This document shows positions 39,233 through 47,931 of a stretch of 64,000 nucleotides of DNA, in pieces. The stretch covers positions 124,001 to 188,000 of the forward strand of contig NZ_JAHRGM010000001.1 in NCBI RefSeq assembly GCF_019097845.1, given 5' to 3'. The position numbers and the translations under genes were made by a program. Numbering within the stretch: the stretch's first letter is position 1; each line of letters starts with the position of its first letter. The notes below the pieces were generated by a model, which was not told the origin of the DNA, searched no databases, and was given only the letters and a program-made list of their open reading frames with translations. The stretch comes from Sphingobium sp. AS12 (GTDB lineage: Bacteria > Pseudomonadota > Alphaproteobacteria > Sphingomonadales > Sphingomonadaceae).

Positions 39233-39457
39233 ATGAAGGCCGAGATTCACCCCGACTACCACATGATCACCGTCCAGATGACGGATGGCACGACGTTCCA
39301 GACCCGTTCGACCTGGGGCAAGGAAGGCGACAAGATGGCGCTCGACATCGACCCCAAGTCGCATCCCGCATGGATCGGTGGCCAGCGTCAGCTGGATCAG
39401 GGCGGCCAGGTGGCGCGCTTCAACAAGCGCTTTGGCGGCCTGACGCTGAAGAAGTAA
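39233..39457 (+). CDS. rpmE: 50S ribosomal protein L31 (zinc-free form)
   Basis: A 74-residue L31 protein ([47 protein letters not shown]). It contains no cysteine, so it is the C-minus form that does not bind zinc. A small hairpin GCCGGT-CGGA-ACCGGC (39197-39212) and a palindromic pair GGCGCGCC lie in its 123-base leader. A strong terminator follows. Confidence 0.93.
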   Translation: MKAEIHPDYHMITVQMTDGTTFQTRSTWGKEGDKMALDIDPKSHPAWIGGQRQLDQGGQVARFNKRFGGLTLKK

Positions 39458-39480
39458 TCGGCCTTACAAGGTTCAAGGAA

Positions 39481-39509
39481 AGGGCGCCCGATGTGGCGCC
39501 CTTTTTTTT
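39481..39509 (+). terminator. Rho-independent terminator after rpmE
   Basis: AGGGCGCC/GGCGCCCT stem with a 6-base loop, directly followed by eight T, 23 bases after the rpmE stop. It is among the clearest terminators of the window. Confidence 0.93.
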
Positions 39510-39602
39510 GTCTGTTGGCAGGTGTTGAGAGGGTTACTCGCAGACATTTTGCGACGCTATATCTCGTCATAAATTTGATATGTCTTGTCGGGGTTGCTAG
39601 AA

Positions 39603-40118
39603 ATGATTGCACTGTTCCTGTTTGCCGCTGTTGCCGCTAACCAGACCGAGACCGACGTGACCGCCCAGTCGAAGGCAGGGATGCTGCTATGCTCGAATCC
39701 GGATGTTGCAACGAAAACATGTTCTACCATTGCCACCTATTCTGTTGTTGAAGGCGGGGCTTCGATCGAGACAGCCGAAATTCTTCTTTCTGCCGACCAG
39801 CCCGTCACGCTTGAGATGTCCGCTCCCGTGAAGATCGAGGGTGGAACAATCTGTGGGCAGTTGACGGAGGCTGCTCTCGTAAATGCAAAGGTGCGATTGA
39901 ACGGTGCACTGCTTCCGGCTGACCGCAATTCTGCGGCGCTGAATAGCCTGCTGCCCAAACTTAGACCCCTTGTCGGCAGACAGACATGTGATGGCTTAAG
40001 AATAGAGGGCGAACGCCTGATGAAATATGGTCAGGTCGACCGCATCGACGTTAATCTGCCGGGCAAACCTGTCATTTGGATCGCTCCTAGCAGCGGTTAC
40101 AAGGTCGCTCCTCGCTAG
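39603..40118 (+). CDS. Hypothetical secreted protein
   Basis: A 171-residue protein with a short N-terminal hydrophobic segment (MIALFLFAAVAAN) that looks like a signal peptide. The rest is soluble, with cysteines at about residues 30, 40, 84 and 128 that could form disulfides, and no recognised domain. The ATG at 39603 has only a weak GGGG sequence upstream. Composition is more AT-rich than its neighbours. It is convergent with aroB, and the palindrome CTAG at 40115-40118 holds the stop codons of both genes. I do not recognise the family. Confidence 0.6.
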   Translation: MIALFLFAAVAANQTETDVTAQSKAGMLLCSNPDVATKTCSTIATYSVVEGGASIETAEILLSADQPVTLEMSAPVKIEGGTICGQLTEAALVNAKVRLNGALLPADRNSAALNSLLPKLRPLVGRQTCDGLRIEGERLMKYGQVDRIDVNLPGKPVIWIAPSSGYKVAPR

Positions 40119-41227
40119 GCTGTCGCCGCGTGATCCGCGTCCAGAAACGCCGCTACATCGTCCAGCACGACGTCTTTCGACAGGAAGGTCTGGCCGATGC
40201 CCCGCGCCAGCAGGAAGGGGAGGGTGCCGGCCGCCATCTTCTTGTCATGGAGCATGTGGCCGACCAATGCAGCGCCATCGGCGGTGACATGGGCGGTGGC
40301 GAGGTTGTGGGGCAGGCCGACGGCTTTGAGGTGCGCGGTGACGCGGTCCGCGTCGGACTGGGCGCAAAGGCCGAGGCGCGCTGAGTAGCGGAAGGCCAGC
40401 GCCATGCCCGCCGCGACGCCTTCGCCATGCAGGAGCGTGTCGCAAAAGCCGGTGTCGGCCTCCAGCGCGTGGCCGAAGGTGTGGCCGAGGTTGAGCAGCG
40501 CGCGGCGGCCGGATGTTTCGCGCTCGTCGTCGGCGACGATCGCGGCTTTCGCGCGGACGCTGCGTTCGATGGCGATGGTGCGGGCGTCGGGGTCACCGGC
40601 CAGCAGCGCCTGCGCATTGGCTTCGCACCAGCCGAAGAAATCGGGATCGTCGATCAGACCATATTTGACGACTTCGGCATAGCCCGCGCGGGTTTCGCGC
40701 GGGGGAAGGCTGTCGAGGGTCGAGGGGTCAATCAGGACGAGGGTGGGCTGGTAGAAGCTGCCGATCAGATTCTTGCCCGCCGCAGTGTTGATCGCGGTCT
40801 TGCCGCCGACCGACGAATCGACCTGGGCCAGCAGGGTGGTCGGCACCTGGATGAAGTGGCAGCCGCGCTTGAGGATGGAGGCGGCAAAGCCGACAAGATC
40901 GCCGATCACGCCGCCGCCAAGCGCCACGACATGATCGCCGCGCTCAATCTCCAGCGCCAGCAGCGCGTCGAGCAATTGTTCCAGATGCCGCCAGCTCTTG
41001 GTCTGTTCGCCCGGCGGCAGGATGATCGGTTCGAGCGTCACATTGGCGGCGCGCAGGCTGGCGTCGAGCCGGGGAAGCTGGGCGGCGGCGACATGGGCGT
41101 CGGTGACGACGACCAGTCGCCCCTTGCGCGCATAGGGGGCCAGGATGTCGCCCGCACGGTCGAGCGCGCCCTGTTCCACGATGATATCATAGCTGCGCGC
41201 GCCGAGCGCGACCGGGACTATTGCCAT
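40115..41227 (-). CDS. aroB: 3-dehydroquinate synthase
   Basis: AroB is the second enzyme of the shikimate pathway. The 370-residue protein contains the NAD-binding and metal sites in VALGGGVIGDLVGFAASILKRG, QVPTTLLAQVDSSVGGKTAIN, the Glu in GYAEVVKYG, and the histidines of LLNLGHTFGHALE and LLHGEGVAAGM. Its start overlaps the end of aroK by ten bases, so aroK-aroB form an operon on the minus strand, as in many proteobacteria. Confidence 0.97.
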   Translation of the reverse strand: MAIVPVALGARSYDIIVEQGALDRAGDILAPYARKGRLVVVTDAHVAAAQLPRLDASLRAANVTLEPIILPPGEQTKSWRHLEQLLDALLALEIERGDHVVALGGGVIGDLVGFAASILKRGCHFIQVPTTLLAQVDSSVGGKTAINTAAGKNLIGSFYQPTLVLIDPSTLDSLPPRETRAGYAEVVKYGLIDDPDFFGWCEANAQALLAGDPDARTIAIERSVRAKAAIVADDERETSGRRALLNLGHTFGHALEADTGFCDTLLHGEGVAAGMALAFRYSARLGLCAQSDADRVTAHLKAVGLPHNLATAHVTADGAALVGHMLHDKKMAAGTLPFLLARGIGQTFLSKDVVLDDVAAFLDADHAATA

Positions 41228-41766
41228 GCCGTCAGATGCTCCATGATGCGGTCGACCGTGATGTCATGCGGGGCCGCGATGCTCTTCACATGAATGGGGG
41301 CGAGCGCGTAAACCGGATTGCGGACTGCCGCCAGATCGGTCAGCACCGTGCGGGGATCGCGATCCTTGAGCAGGGGGCGGCCTTCGCGGCGGGACACGCG
41401 GTCGACCAGCACGTCAATGTCCGCGTCCAGCCAGATGGCGGTGGCCTGATCCAGGATCAGCGCGCGGGTATCATCCTGCATGAAGGCGCCGCCGCCGGTT
41501 GCGATCACCTTGGGCGCGCCGTCCATCAGCCGGGCTATCACGCGGCGTTCGCCGTCGCGGAAATGGGGTTCGCCATAGCGGGCGAAAATTTCGGTGATGG
41601 ACAGCCCGGCTGCTTTCTCAATCTCCTCATCGGCATCGACGAATGTCACGCCGAGCCGCGCGGCCAGCCGCCGTCCGACGGTGGATTTGCCCACGCCCAT
41701 CATGCCCACCAGGACGATGGGACCGCGCTTGGCGTTGGTTGCCGGGAATTTGCTGTTTCGCTGCAT
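41218..41766 (-). CDS. aroK: Shikimate kinase
   Basis: A 182-residue P-loop kinase that phosphorylates shikimate. Walker A is VGMMGVGKSTVGRRLA near residues 19-34. Substrate-binding residues lie in FVDADEEIE and FRDGERRV. GGGAFM forms the Walker B-like region, and the lid includes RPLLKDRDP. The ATG at 41766 (MQRNSKF) is preferred; the frame is open further upstream across the divergent promoter region, where no conserved sequence is seen. It is cotranscribed with aroB through a ten-base overlap. Confidence 0.95.
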   Translation of the reverse strand: MQRNSKFPATNAKRGPIVLVGMMGVGKSTVGRRLAARLGVTFVDADEEIEKAAGLSITEIFARYGEPHFRDGERRVIARLMDGAPKVIATGGGAFMQDDTRALILDQATAIWLDADIDVLVDRVSRREGRPLLKDRDPRTVLTDLAAVRNPVYALAPIHVKSIAAPHDITVDRIMEHLTAWQ

Positions 41767-41860
41767 GGCGACCGGGGCTATACAGCGACCCGTCACAGAG
41801 GCAAATCGCATCTTTCCCTGTCGTTTCGCGCGATGGCGGGACCAGCCGTAGCAAGGACTC

Positions 41861-42049
41861 ATGAAGAACAACCGCAATTTCAGCAGTTTTGAGGGCGCTG
41901 GCCGCCGTCGTGGCACGCGCCTGCCGATCCTGCCCATCGTCCTGGTGGTGCTGGTCGTCGCGCTGCTGGCCTTCCTGTGGTCGCGCGGCGGCGAGCAGCC
42001 GCAGCAGCGTGTCGAGAAAGCCATCCCCGCCGAGAAGCTGGGCCAGTAA
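41861..42049 (+). CDS. Small single-span membrane protein
   Basis: A 62-residue protein with a basic N-terminus (residues 1-20), one strong transmembrane helix (about residues 22-41, LPILPIVLVVLVVALLAFLW) and a polar tail ending PAEKLGQ. No family is recognised. Five bases separate it from the next gene, a large secreted protein, so the two are probably one transcript. It is divergent from aroK across about 95 bases. Conserved small proteins at this position may serve the envelope, but nothing in the sequence fixes a function. Confidence 0.65.
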   Translation: MKNNRNFSSFEGAGRRRGTRLPILPIVLVVLVVALLAFLWSRGGEQPQQRVEKAIPAEKLGQ

Positions 42050-42054
42050 AGCCC

Positions 42055-43866
42055 ATGCGCAGGTCCGGGGGTAAGGCGAAATGGGCGCTGGGCAGCTTTG
42101 CGCTGGCACTGGCGCTGCCGGTCGTGGCGCAACAGGCGCCCGAATCGCTGTTGCCGCCCGGCTTTGGCGATGCGCCCGAAGCGCCTGCGCCAACGCCCGC
42201 GCGGCCTGCGCCGGGATCAACGCCGGGCGTTGTGCCTGCCCCGTCGCTCAATCCTGCGACCCCGCCCGATCTGGCGCTATTGCCGCCGACGGAGGCTAAC
42301 GCTGCCGAAGAAGAATTGACGCCCGAAGAGCTGGCGGCGCAGAAGGCGAAATATGACCTGCCCGATACGGCGCGCCGGTCGCTGGATCGCATCGGTCCGC
42401 TGACGCCCGCGACGCGCGGGATGGAGCCGAACGCCTTTGGCGGGCAGTCGGGCAAATTCCTGGCCACTTTGATGCAGCAGACCCATGCGCCGATCATGTC
42501 GCGCTGGGCCGCGATCCTGTTGCGGCGGACGTTGCTGTCGGCGGTGGATACGCCGCGCGACATTGACGGGGCGGACTGGGCGGCGGAGCGCGCCTGGCTG
42601 CTGCTGCGCATGGGTGAGGCGGACAGCGCGCGGATGATGGTGCAGAGCGTCGATCCCGACCGCTATTCGCCTCGCCTCTATGCCATTGCGATGCAGACCT
42701 ATCTGGCAAGCGCGGACCCCGCCGGGCTGTGTCCGCTGTCTGAGGGTGCGCTGCGTTTCAGCAAAGAGCCGGGCTGGGACATGACGCGGGCGATCTGCCC
42801 GGCATTGTCGGGCGATCAGGGATCGGCCAGCGGCGCGCTCAATCAGGCGCAGCGGCGCGGCGTGGTGCGCGGGATCGACTATCGGCTGGCCGAAAAGGTG
42901 GTCGGCACCGGCTTCAATGCGCGCCGGTCGGTGAAGATCGAGTGGGACGGCGTCGACAAGCTGACGGCGTGGCGCTTTGGTCTGGCGACGGCGCTGAATG
43001 TCGAAATTCCCGATACGCTCTATGGCACGGTCGGGTCGCATGTGCGGGCGTGGGAAGCGCGCGCGCCCGCGCTGGCGGCGGTGCGGCGGCGGCCTGCGGT
43101 GGAGATTGCGGCGCGGCTGGGGGTGTTTTCCAACGCGGCGCTGGTCGGTTTCTACAGCCAGCTGGCGGCCGATGGCGATGCCCCGGCGGAGATCGCCGAC
43201 CGGATCGACACGCTGCGCACCGCCTATGCCGGGGCGACCGTGGGCGAGCGGATCGGCGCGATGCAGACATGGTGGCAGGATGGCGCGCGGCCCGACTATG
43301 TCGGCCTGATCGCGACGGCGCGCGCGGCTGCGGCCCTGCCCGTGGCGCAGGCCGATGCGCGCGACGCTGCCAATCTGGTCGCGGCGATGATGACCGCCGG
43401 TTATGATCGCAACGCGGCGCGCTGGGCGCGGGCGCTGGGGCAGCTGAACGGCGATGGCGCGGCGCAATTTTGGGGCCTGCTGGCGGTCGGCGCACCAAGT
43501 CCGGTGGTGGACATTAATGAAGGCCGAGTATCGACCTATGTTGGCGAGGCAGGGCCGGAGAAGGGCCGGATGCTGATCGCGGCGCTGGCCGGTCTGGCGC
43601 GGCTGTCGGCTGATGATGCGGCCAGTCTGGCGCAGGATAATGGCGTGAACCTTGCCGCCAGCAGCCGCTGGGCGCGCGCGATCGGCGCGGCGGCGCAGCG
43701 GGGCGAAAAGGGCACGGTCGCCTTGCTGGCAGCGGTGGGGATGCAGGGGAGCGACTGGAACCGCCTGCCGCCGGGGCATCTCTATCATGTCGTCGCCGCG
43801 CTGCATCGCGTGGGGCTGGACCCCGAAGCGCGGATGATCGCGGCGGAGGCGATTACGCGGCTCTGA
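42055..43866 (+). CDS. Large secreted protein of unknown function
   Basis: A 603-residue protein with a predicted signal peptide (residues 1-24, ending ALPVVAQQ). An Ala/Pro-rich spacer follows (to about residue 85), then a mainly alpha-helical domain of about 500 residues with repeated short helices that could form a repeat solenoid. No catalytic motif is obvious. The stop overlaps the xerD start (TGATG), so the gene is translationally coupled to the recombinase, preceded by the small membrane protein. I do not recognise the family. A periplasmic or envelope role is likely from the signal peptide only. Confidence 0.7.
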   Translation: MRRSGGKAKWALGSFALALALPVVAQQAPESLLPPGFGDAPEAPAPTPARPAPGSTPGVVPAPSLNPATPPDLALLPPTEANAAEEELTPEELAAQKAKYDLPDTARRSLDRIGPLTPATRGMEPNAFGGQSGKFLATLMQQTHAPIMSRWAAILLRRTLLSAVDTPRDIDGADWAAERAWLLLRMGEADSARMMVQSVDPDRYSPRLYAIAMQTYLASADPAGLCPLSEGALRFSKEPGWDMTRAICPALSGDQGSASGALNQAQRRGVVRGIDYRLAEKVVGTGFNARRSVKIEWDGVDKLTAWRFGLATALNVEIPDTLYGTVGSHVRAWEARAPALAAVRRRPAVEIAARLGVFSNAALVGFYSQLAADGDAPAEIADRIDTLRTAYAGATVGERIGAMQTWWQDGARPDYVGLIATARAAAALPVAQADARDAANLVAAMMTAGYDRNAARWARALGQLNGDGAAQFWGLLAVGAPSPVVDINEGRVSTYVGEAGPEKGRMLIAALAGLARLSADDAASLAQDNGVNLAASSRWARAIGAAAQRGEKGTVALLAAVGMQGSDWNRLPPGHLYHVVAALHRVGLDPEARMIAAEAITRL

Positions 43867-44795
43867 TGGGTGATGATGATGCCCTGATCGACCGCTTTCT
43901 GGAAATGATGGCGGCGGAGCGGGGCGCGTCGCGCAATACCTTGCTGGCCTATCGTGCCGATCTGAACGGCGCTGCCGCGCTGATCGGCGGGCTGGCCGGG
44001 GCGAGCAAGGAGGCGCTGGGCAGGCTGGCGGGCGAATGGGCGACGCTGGCGGCATCTTCCGTGGCGCGCAAGGCGTCGGCGCTGCGGGCCTTTTACGGAT
44101 TTCTGGAGGAAGAGGGGTTGCGCGCGGACAATCCCGCCAGCGCATTGCCGCGCCCGGTGATGCGGCGGCCCTTGCCCAAGATATTGTCGGGGGCCGAAGT
44201 CGATAGGCTGTTCGCGCTGATCGCCGAGCGGCTGGCGGTGGCGCATCCCGCGCCTGGCGATCTGCGGCTGTCGGCGCTGATCGAGCTGCTGTACGGGTCG
44301 GGGCTGCGCGCCACCGAACTGGTGTCGCTGCCGCGCCGGGCGCTGGCGGCGGATCGGCCCTTTCTGATCCTCAAGGGCAAGGGCGGGCGCGAGCGACTGG
44401 TGCCGATTTCCGATCGCGCACGAGCCGCGGTCGCGACCTGGCTGGCGCATGTGCCGCCGGATAGCGCATGGCTGTTTCCGTCGGGGAAAAGTTACCTCAG
44501 CCGCATCCGGCTTTATCAGATCGTCAAGGCGCTGGCAGGGGCGGCTGGCATCGCGCCCGAACGGGTCAGCCCGCATGTGCTGCGCCACGCTTTCGCCACC
44601 CATTTGCTGGAGGGCGGGGCGGATCTGCGCGCGCTTCAGTCGATGCTGGGCCATGCCGACATCGGCACGACGCAAATCTATACCCATGTTGATAGCCGCC
44701 GCCTCGTTGAACTGGTCAACAGCCGTCATCCATTGGGGCAGATGGTGCCGAAAATGCCTCAGCCGCGCGTTGACGACGACGCATCATCGCCCTAA
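43866..44795 (+). CDS. xerD: Tyrosine recombinase XerD
   Basis: XerD works with XerC at the dif site to resolve chromosome dimers. The 309-residue protein has the N-terminal SAM-like core-binding domain ([23 protein letters not shown]) and a C-terminal catalytic domain. The catalytic residues are Arg in [13 protein letters not shown], Lys in [12 protein letters not shown], His-x-x-Arg-His in [19 protein letters not shown], His in [11 protein letters not shown] and the nucleophile Tyr in IYTHV. The assignment as XerD rather than XerC is by overall resemblance. No dif-like site was seen nearby. Confidence 0.9.
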   Translation: MGDDDALIDRFLEMMAAERGASRNTLLAYRADLNGAAALIGGLAGASKEALGRLAGEWATLAASSVARKASALRAFYGFLEEEGLRADNPASALPRPVMRRPLPKILSGAEVDRLFALIAERLAVAHPAPGDLRLSALIELLYGSGLRATELVSLPRRALAADRPFLILKGKGGRERLVPISDRARAAVATWLAHVPPDSAWLFPSGKSYLSRIRLYQIVKALAGAAGIAPERVSPHVLRHAFATHLLEGGADLRALQSMLGHADIGTTQIYTHVDSRRLVELVNSRHPLGQMVPKMPQPRVDDDASSP

Positions 44796-44806
44796 CGCCA
44801 TGCGCC

Positions 44807-45751
44807 ATGGTCAGCTTTCTGGAATTTGAAAAGCCCGTTGCCGAACTGGAAGCGCGCATTGTCGAACTGCGCGCCACTGCCAGCGTCGGCGACATCAATA
44901 TTGACGGCGAGATCGCGACGCTGGAAGCGCGCGCGGCGAAGATGCTGGGCGACACTTACGCCAAGCTGACGCCTTGGCAAAAGACGCAGGTGGCGCGCCA
45001 CCCCGAACGCCCGCACTTCAAAGATTATGTCGCGGGCATGTTCGATAACTTCGTGGCCTTGGCGGGCGACCGTGCCTTTGCCGACGATCAGGCGATATTG
45101 GGCGGCTTTGCGACGCTGGGCGAACGGCGGGTGATGGTGATCGGCCATGAGAAGGGCGACGATACCGCCAGCCGGGTGCGGCATAATTTCGGCATGGCCA
45201 AGCCGGAGGGCTATCGCAAGGCGATCCGCCTGATGGAACTGGCCGACCGGTTCGGCCTGCCGGTGGTGACTTTGGTGGATACGTCGGGCGCTTTTCCCGG
45301 CGTACAGGCCGAGGAACGAGGCCAAGCCGAAGCGATTGCGCGGTCGACCGAGGCGTGTCTGAAGCTCGGCGTGCCGATGGTGGCCGCGGTGGTCGGCGAA
45401 GGTGGCTCCGGCGGCGCGATTGCGCTGGCGGCGGCCAACCGCGTGCTGATGTTCGAACATGCGGTCTATTCGGTGATTTCGCCCGAAGGCTGCGCGTCGA
45501 TCCTGTGGCGCACCGCCGACAAGGCCAGCGATGCGGCGACGGCGATGCAGGTGACGGCGCAGCATCTGAAAAATCTGGGCGTCATCGACACGATCGTGCC
45601 GGAGCCGGTGGGCGGGGCGCATCGCGATCCCGTCGAGGCGATTGCCAGCCTGGGCGCGGCGATCGAGGCGGAACTGGCGGCGCTGGATGGCATGGATGCC
45701 CAGGCGCTGCGCACCGACCGGGCGGACAAATTTCTCGCTATCGGTGCCTGA
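44807..45751 (+). CDS. accA: Acetyl-CoA carboxylase carboxyltransferase subunit alpha
   Basis: AccA and AccD transfer carboxyl from biotin to acetyl-CoA to make malonyl-CoA. The 314-residue protein starts [15 protein letters not shown] and contains [60 protein letters not shown] and [14 protein letters not shown], all diagnostic. It follows xerD by 11 bases and is likely part of the same transcript. The 71-base gap after it holds a stress-type promoter for the next gene. Confidence 0.97.
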   Translation: MVSFLEFEKPVAELEARIVELRATASVGDINIDGEIATLEARAAKMLGDTYAKLTPWQKTQVARHPERPHFKDYVAGMFDNFVALAGDRAFADDQAILGGFATLGERRVMVIGHEKGDDTASRVRHNFGMAKPEGYRKAIRLMELADRFGLPVVTLVDTSGAFPGVQAEERGQAEAIARSTEACLKLGVPMVAAVVGEGGSGGAIALAAANRVLMFEHAVYSVISPEGCASILWRTADKASDAATAMQVTAQHLKNLGVIDTIVPEPVGGAHRDPVEAIASLGAAIEAELAALDGMDAQALRTDRADKFLAIGA

Positions 45752-45765
45752 CGGACGCTTGACGG

Positions 45766-45791
45766 GGAACGCTCCGGCCCCTCTTCTCGTT
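45766..45791 (+). promoter_or_regulatory. EcfG-type (general stress sigma factor) promoter candidate
   Basis: GGAAC (45766-45770), 17 bases, then CGTT (45788-45791) followed by A. This matches the GGAAC-N16/17-CGTT form established for the alphaproteobacterial general stress sigma factor EcfG. It lies 32 bases before the M48 protease ATG, and the gene has a strong GGAGG ribosome-binding site. Confidence 0.55.
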
Positions 45792-45822
45792 ACGATGAGG
45801 TAACAGAAATGGAGGTTAGGGG

Positions 45823-47301
45823 ATGAACTGGAAATTGTCGCTGGCGTGCGCCAGTGTGGGTATGGCCGCGCTGGTGGCTGCGCCTGCCGTGATCGGCCAG
45901 CAGCGCGCGATACGGACTGTCTCGTCGATCAGCGCGCAGGACAAGGCCACGGGTGCGAAGCAGCATCCTGAACTGCTCAAGGAATTTGGCGGTCCCTATG
46001 CCGGGCCGCAGGCGCGCTATGTCGAGAGCGTCGGACGCCGCATCGCGGTGCAATCGGGTCTCTCCAACGCGCAGAGCGATTTTACCGTCAGCCTGCTCAA
46101 TTCGCCGGTCAACAACGCCTTCGCTATTCCCGGCGGCTATGTCTATGTCACGCGCCAGCTGATGGCGCTGATGAATGATGAGGCGGAACTGGCAGGCGTG
46201 CTGGGGCATGAAGTGGGCCATGTCGCGGCCCGCCATGGCCAGCGGCGGCAACAGGCGGCGCAGCGCAATGCGATTGGTGGGGCTTTGCTGGGCGTGCTGA
46301 CGGGGGCGCTGCTGGGCGATTCGGGATTTGCCGGGCTGATCCAGAAGGGGATTGGCACGGGCAGCCAGCTGCTGACGCTGCGATTCTCCCGCACGCAGGA
46401 ATATGAGGCTGACGATTTGGGCATCCGTTATCTGGCGTCTGGTGGCTATGATCCGCGCGCGCTGTCCGGGATGCTGGCGTCGCTGGCGGCGCAGAGCAAT
46501 CTGGATGCGCGAGTCGCGGGGAGCGCGCGCACGATGCCGGAATGGGCCAGTACCCATCCCGATCCGGCATCCCGGGTCGCGCGCGCAGCCAAGGGCGCGG
46601 CGGGCAGCGGGTCGAAGAGCGTCGTGCGCAACCGGGACGCCTTCCTCAACGCGCTCGACGGGCTGCTCTATGGTGACGATCCCCGGCAGGGCGTGATCGA
46701 GGGTAATCGTTTCCGTCATCCCGACCTGCGCCTGACCTTCACCGCGCCGACCGGCTTTGGCATGGAAAATGGCGCGGATGCGGTGTCGGTGACCGGATCG
46801 GGCGGGCAGGCGCAATTTGGCGCGGCCCCCTACTCGGGCAATCTGGCGGCCTATATCGACAGCGTCTTTGCCAAGCTGGGCGGAGCGAATGGCAGCGTGC
46901 CGGAGGGCGAGGTGCGGCGGGCTACCGTGAACGGGCTGCCTGCCGCGTGGCGCACGGTCCGCGCAAACAGTCAGTCGGGCGCGGTCGATGCGACTGTTTT
47001 TGCTTATGATTTTGGCGGCGGCAAAGCCTATCACTTCCTGCTGCTGACGGCGGCGGGGCAGGGCATCGGCCCGTTCAATGCGATGGTGCAGTCGGTCCAG
47101 CGTCTTTCGGCGCAGGAAGCCGCTGCGATCAAGCCGCGCCAGGTCGATGTTGTGACGGTGAAGGCAGGCGATACGGTCCAGTCGCTCAGCCGCCGTATGG
47201 CCTATAGCGACTATCAGCTTGAGCGGTTTCTGACGATCAATGCGCTGGCGGCCAATGCGTCGCTGCGGCCGGGTCAGCGGGTGAAGATCGTGACCTGGTA
47301 A
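45823..47301 (+). CDS. Secreted M48 metalloprotease with C-terminal LysM-like domain
   Basis: A 492-residue protein with a signal peptide (cleavage near IGQQ, about residue 25). The M48 zinc motif H129-E-x-x-H133 is in GVLGHEVGHVAARHG, and the third ligand is in RTQEYEADDLGIRYL. This part resembles BepA/LoiP quality-control proteases of the outer membrane. The C-terminal 50 residues (VVTVKAGDTVQSLSRRM... LRPGQRVKIV) look like a LysM-type peptidoglycan-binding module. An EcfG-type promoter candidate lies just upstream, which would put it in the general stress response. It is likely monocistronic, facing the convergent pilin genes. Confidence 0.88.
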   Translation: MNWKLSLACASVGMAALVAAPAVIGQQRAIRTVSSISAQDKATGAKQHPELLKEFGGPYAGPQARYVESVGRRIAVQSGLSNAQSDFTVSLLNSPVNNAFAIPGGYVYVTRQLMALMNDEAELAGVLGHEVGHVAARHGQRRQQAAQRNAIGGALLGVLTGALLGDSGFAGLIQKGIGTGSQLLTLRFSRTQEYEADDLGIRYLASGGYDPRALSGMLASLAAQSNLDARVAGSARTMPEWASTHPDPASRVARAAKGAAGSGSKSVVRNRDAFLNALDGLLYGDDPRQGVIEGNRFRHPDLRLTFTAPTGFGMENGADAVSVTGSGGQAQFGAAPYSGNLAAYIDSVFAKLGGANGSVPEGEVRRATVNGLPAAWRTVRANSQSGAVDATVFAYDFGGGKAYHFLLLTAAGQGIGPFNAMVQSVQRLSAQEAAAIKPRQVDVVTVKAGDTVQSLSRRMAYSDYQLERFLTINALAANASLRPGQRVKIVTW

Positions 47302-47310
47302 CGCCAAACG

Positions 47311-47339
47311 AAAAAGAGCGGCGAAGTTGCCTTCGCCGC
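47311..47339 (-). terminator. Terminator for the Flp pilin gene (minus strand)
   Basis: GCGGCGAAG (47318-47326) pairs with CTTCGCCGC (47331-47339) around TTGC. On the minus strand it is followed by TC and a T run (five A at 47311-47315 on the plus strand). It probably also stops read-through from the convergent M48 protease. Confidence 0.7.
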
Positions 47340-47364
47340 CCCCTTATTCGACAATGTGCCGGGC

Positions 47365-47526
47365 TTACTTGAGGTTGCCCGAAACATTGTTGAAGGTGCT
47401 GCCGAGCTTCGTGCCCAGGCTGGTCATCGCGCCAATGGCGGCGACAGCGATCAGAGCCGCGATCAGGCCATATTCAATGGCGGTCGCGCCCTTGTCGTTC
47501 TTCAGCATCTTACGGATGAACTGCAT
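47365..47526 (-). CDS. Flp family type IVb pilin (1)
   Basis: A 53-residue class III prepilin. The prepilin peptidase site is DKG/ATAIEYG, with cleavage after Gly and the conserved Glu-Tyr pair. A hydrophobic segment LIAALIAVAAIGAM follows. Such Flp pilins are processed and assembled by the Tad/Cpa apparatus, none of which lies in this window. A terminator follows. The gene is too short for most ORF cut-offs. Confidence 0.9.
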   Translation of the reverse strand: MQFIRKMLKNDKGATAIEYGLIAALIAVAAIGAMTSLGTKLGSTFNNVSGNLK

Positions 47527-47664
47527 GTTAGGTCTCCTTATCTTGAAACTGCGTTTAACTACCCGGCCGCCCCGCTTGAATGTATGTGGTCAGCAAGGAA
47601 CGGATTAGAGGAGGTCAGTTGAAAAACTGTTAATGAGGATCAAGCCGCTGTCAGATATTGATGG

Positions 47665-47850
47665 TTAACGCGACGTTACTTCATTGGACACGTTGTTCCA
47701 CATGCCGGTCGTCTTGTTGGCTACGTTGGTCAGCGCCGTGATCATGGCCAGAACGACCATCGCGATGATGAGTCCATATTCGACCGCGGTCGCACCACGT
47801 TCGCATCGCGTAAGGCCCAGGCGGGCGATGATTTCGATGATCCCGCGCAT
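47665..47850 (-). CDS. Flp family type IVb pilin (2)
   Basis: A 61-residue prepilin paralogue of the previous entry. It has an N-terminal extension MRGIIEIIARLGLTRCERG, cleavage after Gly before ATAVEYG, the hydrophobic core LIIAMVVLAMITAL and a short polar tail. It differs enough from the 53-residue pilin to suggest an old duplication or a minor pilin role. The 138-base gap between the two holds no other gene. Both point away from mutT. Confidence 0.87.
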   Translation of the reverse strand: MRGIIEIIARLGLTRCERGATAVEYGLIIAMVVLAMITALTNVANKTTGMWNNVSNEVTSR

Positions 47851-47931
47851 ACGGTCCCCAGTTCACTACAGACAGTCCCCGACAGACCTGTAAAAGACCC
47901 ACGGTTAAAAAAGCCCTTTCATTGGACCTTT

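Noticed and set aside
42277..44145. A 622-codon minus-strand frame opposite the secreted protein and xerD
   Set aside because: Extremely rich in Arg, Pro and Gln, runs across two genes, and the plus strand has signal peptide, recombinase motifs and coupled starts.
43700..45850. A dif site for XerCD near xerD
   Set aside because: I found no 28-base sequence with the expected AT-rich centre and flanking arms near xerD.
45790..47307. A 505-codon minus-strand frame opposite the M48 protease
   Set aside because: The plus strand encodes HEVGH and a signal peptide; the antisense frame has no domain.
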